Source: Rhodospirillaceae bacterium CCH5-H10 (lineage in GTDB: Bacteria > Pseudomonadota > Alphaproteobacteria > Reyranellales > Reyranellaceae). Taken from it: DNA of 7,865 nucleotides. Under the pieces are notes generated by a model. The model was not told where the DNA came from and searched no databases. It was given only the letters and a program-made list of their open reading frames with translations. Shown here piece after piece: positions 1 through 6,018 of this stretch. The position numbers were made by a program, and so were the translations under genes. The stretch spans positions 1 through 7,865 of the forward strand of contig LSKJ01000225.1 of the NCBI GenBank assembly GCA_001557035.1, in the 5' to 3' direction. Numbering within the stretch: position 1 is the first letter of the stretch; every line of letters begins with the position of its first letter.

Positions 1-46
1 GGTCGTCGCCGCCGCGATGCTCGACACCGCTTACCAGTTGAAGTGA
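1..46 (+). CDS. 3' end of an upstream gene, unidentified (possibly DUF1800)
   Basis: Only the last 14 codons are inside the window. The frame starting at base 2 reads VVAAAMLDTAYQLK and stops at TGA 44-46. The stop is 10 nt before the ATG of the DUF1501 gene, and that gene's Shine-Dalgarno overlaps the stop codon, so the two are almost certainly co-transcribed. DUF1501 genes are very often preceded by a DUF1800 gene, and DUF1800 proteins commonly end in a short helix of this general kind. The DUF1800 identity is therefore a guess from the neighbour, not a sequence recognition. Fourteen residues are too few to assign a family. Confidence 0.55.
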   Translation, partial: VVAAAMLDTAYQLK

Positions 47-50
47 GGAG
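46..50 (+). promoter_or_regulatory. Ribosome binding site of the DUF1501 gene
   Basis: AGGAG lies 6 nt before the ATG at 57 and overlaps the TGA stop of the upstream gene, which suggests translational coupling. The frame of the downstream gene is closed by TGA at 39-41. The ATG at 57 is therefore the only reasonable start, and no N-terminal extension is possible. Confidence 0.8.
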
Positions 51-56
51 AGGGCG

Positions 57-1136
57 ATGGGCCGTGTTCTCCTGCTGGTCGAACTCAAAGGGGGCAATGA
101 CGGGCTGAACACGCTCGTGCCCTATGCCGATCCGATCTATCGCGATCTGCGGCCCGGCATCGGCGTTGCGCGCGAGAGAGTGGTGCAACTCGACGAACGG
201 GTCGGCCTGCACGAGAAACTCGCACCGTTGATGGACTCCTGGAAGGCGGGCGATCTCGCGATCCTGCAGGGAGTCGGTTATCCCTATCCCAACCGCTCGC
301 ACTTCCGGTCGAGCGAGATCTGGGACACCGCCTCGGCCTCGTCGCAGACGCTGAGCGAGGGATGGGTTGCCCAGGCGTTCAACGGGACCCCGATCGCGAA
401 AGGCATCGGCGTCGACTGCGTCGTGGCCGATACCAACGTCCTGCCCTCGGCCGGACGCTCGCTGCGCACCATCGTGATGCAGGATGCCGAGAATTTCCTT
501 CGCCAGGCCGATGCCATGAGCGCGGTGCCCGAGGTCCGCGACGGCGGCAATCCCGCGCTCAACCACCTGCTTTCGGTCCGTCAGGAAATCAACGCCGCGG
601 CCGCCGGCCTGCGGGATCGCCTGCGGTCCGCACCGGCGCCGGTCGATGCCTATGGCCAGGAATTCCTGCTGGGCCGGCAACTGGACCTTGCCACCAGGCT
701 CCTGACCGCGAAGGTTCCGGTGATCGCCATCAAGGTGGCCCTGGGCGGCTTCGACACACATGCGAACCAGGCACCCACGCATGAGCGGCTGCTGGCTTTC
801 CTTGCCGCGAACCTCGCGACCTTGCGCAAGAACCTGATCGGCGCCGGCCTCTGGAACGATGTCGTCGTGGTGACCTATTCAGAGTTCGGCCGTCGCGCCC
901 GGCAGAATGCCAGCGCCGGAACCGACCACGGCACGTCGGCGCCGCACTTCGTGATGGGCGGGACCGTGAAGGGGGGCCTTCACGGCGTCTATCCGTCGCT
1001 GTCGGATCTGCAGGACGGCGACCTCAGGCACACGGTCGATTTCCGCAACGTCTTTGCCACGCTGGCCCAGGGATGCTGGGGCCAGCGCTGCGATTTCGGC
1101 CTGCGCCAGCCGCAGAGGCTGGACCTCCTCGTCTAG
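57..1136 (+). CDS. DUF1501 family protein, no export signal
   Basis: The protein has 359 residues and belongs to DUF1501, a family related to the sulfatase/alkaline phosphatase fold whose reaction is not established. Family signatures are in the expected order: GGNDGLNT (12-19), a Y/R-rich segment PNRSHF (79-84), GGFDTHANQ (230-238), YSEFGRR (274-280), GTDHGT (288-293) and VKGGLHG (304-310). The Asp and His residues in the last four blocks are the likely metal or active-site residues by family analogy. Most DUF1501 proteins begin with a twin-arginine signal peptide of about 30-40 residues. This one starts directly on the first conserved strand (MGRVLLLVELKGGNDG), and an in-frame stop just upstream rules out a missed leader. 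It is therefore predicted to be cytoplasmic, or exported only with a partner. It follows the partial gene at 1-46 in one transcript. Its stop interlocks with that of the convergent transporter gene. Confidence 0.9.
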   Translation: MGRVLLLVELKGGNDGLNTLVPYADPIYRDLRPGIGVARERVVQLDERVGLHEKLAPLMDSWKAGDLAILQGVGYPYPNRSHFRSSEIWDTASASSQTLSEGWVAQAFNGTPIAKGIGVDCVVADTNVLPSAGRSLRTIVMQDAENFLRQADAMSAVPEVRDGGNPALNHLLSVRQEINAAAAGLRDRLRSAPAPVDAYGQEFLLGRQLDLATRLLTAKVPVIAIKVALGGFDTHANQAPTHERLLAFLAANLATLRKNLIGAGLWNDVVVVTYSEFGRRARQNASAGTDHGTSAPHFVMGGTVKGGLHGVYPSLSDLQDGDLRHTVDFRNVFATLAQGCWGQRCDFGLRQPQRLDLLV

Positions 1137-2608
1137 CGGACCGTCGCGGCCCGCCCTCCGAGGAGTTCGTCGCGCACCGAGCCACGATCGGCCTCGATAC
1201 GGATGTACCAGATGAGCAGCGCCGCGATGATCTTGATGACCACCGGGATGGCGATATAGACGAAGATCAGCGCCGTGGCGCTGTACTGCCCGACCGACGG
1301 ATTGAAGCCGAGGAGCGCTGCGACCGGCAGCGAACCCGCCGCGCCGATCGCGGTGGCGAGCTTGGTCGAGAGCGCCCAGAGGCCGAAGTAGGCGCCGGTA
1401 TCACCCTTGGTGTCCTTGCCTTCGTCGGAGTTGATGATGTCGGCCAGGACAGACGGCGGCAGGCCGTAGTCGGCGCCGATGCCCAGGCCGGTGATGATGG
1501 CGATCGGCATGAACCAGACGAAGTCGCCGGCGCCGAGGAAAACGCCGAACGACATCGACACGGCCGTCAGGACCATGGCGATGAACCAGGCGGCCGTCTT
1601 GCTGAAGCGGCGCGACAGCATCATCCAGAGAGGCACGCTGGCGGCGGCGGCGCCGAAGTAAACCAGCAGGATGACCCCGGCCTGCAGCTTGTTCCCCTTC
1701 AGCACGTGCTCGACGTAGAAGAGCATCACCGAGACCGCGACGCCCAGGGCGGCGCCGTTGACGATGAACACGAGCAGCAGGCGACGAAACAGCCTGTTTT
1801 TCAGCGGCGCGAAAAACGGGATCAACGTCTTGATCGTGACGCTTCGCTCCATGTTCCGGGTCGGCCGGGCAAGCCACGGCGCCAGGCTGGTCAACCAGTC
1901 GCGGAAGTACCGGACATGGATCTCCGGATTCTCACGCACGACCGGCGGATGCACGGAGGGCGGCGACCAGAGCAGCGTCGGCAGGGAGAACAGCACGGCG
2001 ATGGGGATGAAGATCAGTCCCATGTAGACGTAGCCGGCATGCTCGCCCATCTGGGCGGTGAAGTAGGTGGGGAGCACCACCGCGAGGGTCATGCCGATCA
2101 GGCCGAAGACCTCGCGGCCGACCGTGACGCGCGTTCGCTCGTTGTAGTCGTCGGTCAGTTCGGCACCGTGGGCGTGATAGCTGATCGACACGCCGGCATA
2201 GCCGAGGTGAACGACGAACAGGGCGATGAAAAGCCAGGTCGCCAGCAGGCCGGGTTGCGTGAACAGCGACTGCGGCGGATGGAAGAGCATGTAGAAGCCG
2301 CCGATCAACAGCGGCAGCATCAGGGCGACGAAGGTGAGGCGCCCGCGCGGCCCCCGGTGTGTGAACTTGTCGCTGATCAGGCCGATGACGGGATCCTGCA
2401 CCGCGTCGATGACGCGCGTGGTGATGAAGATCAGGCCCATGATGCCGAGCGGCACCTTGAGGATCTCGCCGTAGAAATGGCTGACGTTCAGGACCACCGG
2501 CAGGGCGGCCATGTTCAACGGCAGCTGGTTGGTCGAATAGGCGACCAGACGGTCGAAACTCAGGCGTATGGACGAGGTCGAACCGCCCCCGGACTTTGGC
2601 GCATGCAC
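1133..2608 (-). CDS. MFS transporter, GPH cation symporter (MelB-like) family
   Basis: This is a 491-residue inner-membrane protein with about 12 hydrophobic segments, matching the glycoside-pentoside-hexuronide:cation symporter family (MFS_2). The helix II signature is clear: TRVIDAVQDPVIGLISD (64-80). Here D68 and D72, four residues apart, correspond to the cation-binding Asp55 and Asp59 of E. coli MelB. The cytoplasmic loop RGPRGR (85-90) follows. A second-half loop has GADYGLPPSVLADI, typical of the family. Members found beside DUF1365/CFA-like genes are annotated as sugar symporters only by homology, and the substrate here is unknown. The start is GTG at 2606-2608, preceded by AGGAAGG, and an in-frame TAA at 2627-2629 prevents extension. 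An ATG at 2602-2604 is out of frame. The gene is the last of the operon, 57 nt after the methyltransferase, and ends against the DUF1501 gene. Confidence 0.88.
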   Translation of the reverse strand: MHAPKSGGGSTSSIRLSFDRLVAYSTNQLPLNMAALPVVLNVSHFYGEILKVPLGIMGLIFITTRVIDAVQDPVIGLISDKFTHRGPRGRLTFVALMLPLLIGGFYMLFHPPQSLFTQPGLLATWLFIALFVVHLGYAGVSISYHAHGAELTDDYNERTRVTVGREVFGLIGMTLAVVLPTYFTAQMGEHAGYVYMGLIFIPIAVLFSLPTLLWSPPSVHPPVVRENPEIHVRYFRDWLTSLAPWLARPTRNMERSVTIKTLIPFFAPLKNRLFRRLLLVFIVNGAALGVAVSVMLFYVEHVLKGNKLQAGVILLVYFGAAAASVPLWMMLSRRFSKTAAWFIAMVLTAVSMSFGVFLGAGDFVWFMPIAIITGLGIGADYGLPPSVLADIINSDEGKDTKGDTGAYFGLWALSTKLATAIGAAGSLPVAALLGFNPSVGQYSATALIFVYIAIPVVIKIIAALLIWYIRIEADRGSVRDELLGGRAATVR

Positions 2609-2618
2609 GCTGATTTTG

Positions 2619-2625
2619 CCTTCCT
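2619..2625 (-). promoter_or_regulatory. Ribosome binding site deciding the GTG start of the transporter
   Basis: On the minus strand this reads AGGAAGG, 10 nt before the GTG at 2606-2608. It is a strong Shine-Dalgarno, and no in-frame ATG exists before residue 33, so it supports the GTG start. The remaining bases of the 57-nt intergenic space (2609-2665) show no convincing terminator hairpin or promoter, which favours read-through from the methyltransferase gene. Confidence 0.7.
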
Positions 2626-2665
2626 GTTAGGCTCGCCTTGAAGCGGCGGCCTTTATTTCCGACCG

Positions 2666-3838
2666 TTATATATGCCTGAAGTGTGCCTGCAAAACGTCCG
2701 TGCGGCGCGCCGAGAAGCCTGCGGCACAATAGGCGAGGTAGTAGCGCCACATGCGCTGGAAACGCTCGTCGAAGCCCATGCGGCCCACCTGGTCGGCCAC
2801 CCGGTCGAAGCGGCCGAGCCACGTCTCCAGCGTGCGCGCATAGTCCAGTCCGAAACTGTAGAGTTCGGCGACCTTCAGGCCTGCCTGCCGGCATTGTTCG
2901 CGCAGGCTGGTCGGGGACAGCAGCATGCCCCCGGGAAAGACGTAGGTCTGGATGAAATCCGGCTGCTTGCGGTAGCGGTCGAAGAAGTCGTCGGCGATGA
3001 CGATGGCCTGCACCAGGGCCGACCCCCCGGGCACGACGTGGCGTTTGAGCGTGGCGAAATAGTCGGGCCAGAATCGCTCGCCGACCGCCTCGATCATCTC
3101 GATCGAGACGATGTGATCGTAGCGGCCTTCGATGTCGCGATAGTCGCGAAACTGCAGGTCGACGCGGTCGGCCAGCCCGGCCCGCTCCAGACGCGCGCGG
3201 GCATATTCGAGCTGTTCCTTCGATATGGTCACGCCGGTCACGCGCATGCCGCGGCGGGCGGCGACTTCGGCGAAGCCACCCCAGCCGCAGCCGATCTCGA
3301 GGATGCTGTCGCCCTGGCGGGCGCCGAGCTGGGTCAGGATCCGCTCGTACTTCGCAATCTGCGCGGCTTCCAGCGGTTTGCTTTCCTCGCCCTCGTAGAG
3401 CGCTGAGGAATAGGTCATCGAAGGATCGAGCCACAGGCCGTAGAAGTCGTTGCCCAGATCGTAATGCGCATGGATGTTCTTCTTCGATCCCTCGCGCGTG
3501 TTTTCGTGCCGGCGGTGCAGGAATTTCAGCAGCAGTCCGTGGAGGAAGTTCGTGCGCGTGATCTTGCCGAGCTCCTTCTCGCTGGCGAGAAGCAGGTGAA
3601 TCAGGCTCGGCAGGTCGGGCGAATCGCAGAAGCCCTCCATGTAGCCTTCGGCGAATCCCATGTCGCCGTCGACCAGGACCTTGCGGAAGAAGCGCCAGTC
3701 CCTGACGTCGATCTCCGCGCGCAGCGTCGCATCGGACGGGCCGAAGATGCGGACCTTCCCGTCGGGAAGTCTCACCGTCAGCCTTCCAACGGACAGGCGT
3801 TCCAGGGATTTCAGGACAAACCGGGCGGCGAGAGGCAT
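2666..3838 (-). CDS. CFA-synthase-like SAM-dependent fatty acyl methyltransferase
   Basis: This 390-residue enzyme of the cyclopropane-fatty-acyl-phospholipid synthase family should transfer a methyl group from SAM to the double bond of unsaturated acyl chains in membrane phospholipids. An N-terminal lipid-binding domain (about 1-115) is followed by HYDLGND (125-131), the SAM loop LEIGCGWGG (180-188), GVTISKEQ (202-209), SIEMIEAVGE (245-254), YVFPGGML (299-306) and FGLDY (329-333). Compared with E. coli Cfa, the bicarbonate-site residues E250 (Glu239) and Y333 (Tyr317) are kept, but S145 replaces Cys139 and Q277 replaces His266 (E. coli numbering from memory). This resembles UfaM/TmsB-type enzymes that make methyl- or methylene-branched chains rather than classical synthases. 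The ATG at 3838 is chosen because it fits family length and lies 17 nt after the DUF1365 stop. A GTG at 3919 would add 27 residues and overlap DUF1365 by 64 nt. Neither start has a strong Shine-Dalgarno. Confidence 0.92.
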   Translation of the reverse strand: MPLAARFVLKSLERLSVGRLTVRLPDGKVRIFGPSDATLRAEIDVRDWRFFRKVLVDGDMGFAEGYMEGFCDSPDLPSLIHLLLASEKELGKITRTNFLHGLLLKFLHRRHENTREGSKKNIHAHYDLGNDFYGLWLDPSMTYSSALYEGEESKPLEAAQIAKYERILTQLGARQGDSILEIGCGWGGFAEVAARRGMRVTGVTISKEQLEYARARLERAGLADRVDLQFRDYRDIEGRYDHIVSIEMIEAVGERFWPDYFATLKRHVVPGGSALVQAIVIADDFFDRYRKQPDFIQTYVFPGGMLLSPTSLREQCRQAGLKVAELYSFGLDYARTLETWLGRFDRVADQVGRMGFDERFQRMWRYYLAYCAAGFSARRTDVLQAHFRHI

Positions 3839-3855
3839 GCGGTCCGTTGCAGAAG

Positions 3856-4629
3856 TCAGCGGGTCACGAGCTCCGGTGGCGGTGCTGGCTTGCGATAAAA
3901 TCTCGCGCGCTTCCGCCACAGATGCAAGGCCTGCCAGTGAATCCGGACGACCACGGCCAAGGTCATGGTCGGATTGCCGAGGAAGCGCCGCAGCACCGAG
4001 CGGTCATCCAGCGCCTCGCGGGCGCCGCCGACCGAAGTGGCGAGCATCAGCCCCTGGCCGTCATGGTAGTTCACGTCGACATGGGCCCGTTCGGCGTCGA
4101 GGCGGAAGCGGAAACGGTAGCCGCCTTCGATGGGCAGGAACGGCGACACATGGAAAACCTTGCGGCCCTCGAACCATTCGTCCGGCTGGATCGGGCCGCG
4201 GTCGTCGCGATGGACGAGATAGCAGTGGCTCTCGCCGAACGTGTTGTTGACCTCGCAGAGGACTGCGCGCAGGGCGCCCGTACGGTCATGGCAGAACCAG
4301 AAACTCACCGGATTGAAGACGTAACCCAGCATGCGGGGCATGGTCATCAGGACGACCTCGCCATCGCAGCGATCTGCGAGGTCGTGTTCCCGAAGGATGC
4401 CCCGGAGCCAGAGCCTCAGGTCCGACCCGTCGCGCGCGCCATGGTCGGCGCGCCGGAAGGAGACGAGGCCACGCCGGTCGAGCTTCAGCCAGCGGCCGGC
4501 GGCACTTTCCAGCGCATCGAGGCCGAGGCAGAGATAGCCGACCTTGTATCGGAACGCGTTCTCGCGCGGCCTCAGCCGGCGATGCACGACCGTGGCGTCG
4601 ACGATCGAATGGGCGGAGACGCCCGTCAC
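3856..4629 (-). CDS. DUF1365 family protein, lipid-modification cluster
   Basis: This is a 257-residue protein of DUF1365, full length for the family. Recognisable blocks are the N-terminal VVHRRLRPRENAFRY (14-28), MPRMLGYVFNPVSFWFC (97-113), EVNNTFGE (126-133), KVFHVSPFLPIEGGYRF (157-173) and the C-terminal HWQALHLW (231-238). The biochemical role is not established. The gene almost always sits between an FAD-dependent amine-oxidase-like gene and a CFA-like methyltransferase, as here, so a step in acyl-chain modification is inferred. It starts with GTG (4627-4629). This GTG forms a GTGA overlap with the stop of the FAD gene and has GGAGG four bases upstream, indicating translational coupling. 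In the RxxPxxHxFxY block the usual His (family pattern from memory) appears to be Asn24. No signal peptide is visible, and the protein is probably cytoplasmic or membrane-associated. Confidence 0.92.
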   Translation of the reverse strand: MTGVSAHSIVDATVVHRRLRPRENAFRYKVGYLCLGLDALESAAGRWLKLDRRGLVSFRRADHGARDGSDLRLWLRGILREHDLADRCDGEVVLMTMPRMLGYVFNPVSFWFCHDRTGALRAVLCEVNNTFGESHCYLVHRDDRGPIQPDEWFEGRKVFHVSPFLPIEGGYRFRFRLDAERAHVDVNYHDGQGLMLATSVGGAREALDDRSVLRRFLGNPTMTLAVVVRIHWQALHLWRKRARFYRKPAPPPELVTR

Positions 4630-5993
4630 GTCGCCTCCGGTGCCACGCGCGCCGCGACCGGCATCGGCAGCGGCGGGATCGCCGGCCGGTCGGCAACGAC
4701 CCGCGGCGGATCGCCGATCCGGCGGTGCTCATCCGGTCGGGCCCACGGGCGCTGCACGCCGAGCTGCTCGGCGACGTCGAGGCCGGCCGACAGCGCATCC
4801 TCGTGGAAGCCATAGCCGCAATAGCTGCCGCAGAAGAAGGTGTCGCGCACGCCCTGGAGTCGATGCAGGTCGCGCTGCGCCCGAATGGCGGCGGCATCGT
4901 ACATCGGATGCTCGAAGGAGAAGCGCGCATGGGCGGAAGCCGGCACCGGCGCGCGGCCCGGATTGACCGACACGAACAGTGGCGTGCTGTCGGGCAGGTT
5001 CTGCAGTCGGTTCATCCAGTAGGTCACGCTGACGTTGCTGTCCCGCGCGCGGCTGTCGGCGACGTAGTTCCAACTCGCCCAGGCGCCGCGCCGGCGGGGC
5101 ATCAGGCTCTCGTCGCCGTGGAGCCAGACCTCGTTGGTGGAGTAGGCGAAGCGACCGAGGAGGCTGCGCTCCTGCTCGTCGGCATCGGTGAGGAGGGCGA
5201 GCGCCTGGTCGGCGTGGCAGGCGAGCACGACCCGGTCGAAACGGTCCCAGTGACCGCCCGCATCCCGCACTTCGACACCTTCGGGTGTACGGCGCACGGC
5301 GCTGGCGGGTGTCGAGAGCCGGGCCCGCGCGCGCAGCGGCGCCACGATACGCTCGACATAGGAGCGGCTGCCGCCGCTCACCGTGCGCCACTGCAGCTGC
5401 GGTCCGATGGTGAGCAGGCCATGGTTGTTGAAGAAGCGCACGAAGGTCTGCGCCGGATAGTCGAGCATCTGCCCGAGAGGCGTCGACCAGATGCACGACG
5501 CCATAGGCAGCAGATAGCGATCCCGGAAGGTCTCGCCGAAGCCGGCATCGGCGACGAAATCGCCGATCGTGAAGTCGAGATCCTCGGACTTGTCCAGCAG
5601 AGTGGGCGCCAGCCGGTTGAAGCGCAGGATGTCGTGCGTCATGCGCAGGAACGAGGGACGGGCGATGTTCCGGCGCTGCGCGAAGTAGCCGGCGAAAGAG
5701 CTGCCATACTCGAACCGGCCCTCGTCCAGGCTGACGGCGAAGGACATGTCGGAATCTTCGGTCGGCACGCCCAGATGATCGAACAGGGCGACGAGGTTGG
5801 GATAGTTGCGCTCGTTGAAGACGATGAAGCCGACGTCGACCGGCCGGCGTCCTTCCGGAGTCGGCGCCTCGACGGTGCAGGAGTGTCCGCCGAAGCGGTT
5901 CTCGCGCTCGTAAACGACCACGTCGTGGCGACGGCTGAGGAGCCAGGCGGCTCCGAGGCCGGATACGCCGGCGCCGATGACGGCGATTTTCAT
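4626..5993 (-). CDS. FAD-dependent amine-oxidase-like oxidoreductase (COG2907 type)
   Basis: The protein has 455 residues. The N terminus is a Rossmann fold: VIGAGVSGLGAAW (5-17) with GxGxxG at 7-12, the ribose-binding acidic residue E29 in VVVYER, and the FGGHS motif (34-38). The family block VDVGFIVFN follows at 52-60. The C-terminal FAD-binding motif FFCGSYCGYGFHEDALSAG lies at 386-404. It belongs to the predicted NAD/FAD-binding proteins of the amine oxidase superfamily, not to true monoamine oxidases. Family members clustered with DUF1365 and CFA-like genes are implicated in desaturation or oxidation of acyl chains, including furan fatty acid formation in alphaproteobacteria. Which step this one performs is not evident. 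The start at the ATG 5991-5993 is set by GAGGGGAG 10 nt upstream and by the Rossmann strand. Residues 415-455 form a Pro/Arg-rich tail beyond the FAD motif. It lies 25 nt after the photolyase stop and overlaps DUF1365 by 4 nt. Confidence 0.92.
   Translation of the reverse strand: MKIAVIGAGVSGLGAAWLLSRRHDVVVYERENRFGGHSCTVEAPTPEGRRPVDVGFIVFNERNYPNLVALFDHLGVPTEDSDMSFAVSLDEGRFEYGSSFAGYFAQRRNIARPSFLRMTHDILRFNRLAPTLLDKSEDLDFTIGDFVADAGFGETFRDRYLLPMASCIWSTPLGQMLDYPAQTFVRFFNNHGLLTIGPQLQWRTVSGGSRSYVERIVAPLRARARLSTPASAVRRTPEGVEVRDAGGHWDRFDRVVLACHADQALALLTDADEQERSLLGRFAYSTNEVWLHGDESLMPRRRGAWASWNYVADSRARDSNVSVTYWMNRLQNLPDSTPLFVSVNPGRAPVPASAHARFSFEHPMYDAAAIRAQRDLHRLQGVRDTFFCGSYCGYGFHEDALSAGLDVAEQLGVQRPWARPDEHRRIGDPPRVVADRPAIPPLPMPVAARVAPEAT
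4634..4638 (-). promoter_or_regulatory. Ribosome binding site of the DUF1365 gene
   Basis: On the minus strand this is GGAGG, four bases before the GTG start at 4627-4629. It lies within the last codons of the FAD gene, whose TGA stop overlaps the GTG. This supports the GTG as the true start and coupled translation of the two genes. Confidence 0.65.
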
Positions 5994-6003
5994 TGTTCGA
6001 AGA

Positions 6004-6011
6004 CTCCCCTC
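6004..6011 (-). promoter_or_regulatory. Ribosome binding site of the FAD oxidoreductase gene
   Basis: On the minus strand this reads GAGGGGAG, 10 nt before the ATG at 5991-5993, inside the 25-nt gap after the photolyase stop. The open frame runs further upstream into the photolyase gene, and this site is the main evidence that translation starts at 5993 and not earlier. Confidence 0.75.
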
Positions 6012-6018
6012 GGTACTT

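Noticed and set aside
1073..2641. A 522-codon open frame on the + strand, very rich in Arg, Asp, Glu, Gln and His
   Set aside because: It lies antisense to the MelB-like transporter, whose hydrophobic codons give exactly this charged low-complexity composition in the opposite frame. It has no family motif and overlaps the end of the DUF1501 gene.
1932..3434. A 500-codon minus-strand open frame spanning the methyltransferase and transporter genes
   Set aside because: It is out of frame with both well-supported genes, is Arg/Pro/Ala-rich without motifs, and reads across the gap between them. It is a GC-rich shadow frame, not a fusion.
3917..3919. GTG as an alternative start of the methyltransferase
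   Set aside because: It would make the gene overlap DUF1365 by 64 nt and add 27 residues unlike the family N terminus. It is not fully excluded, because the ATG at 3838 also lacks a strong Shine-Dalgarno.
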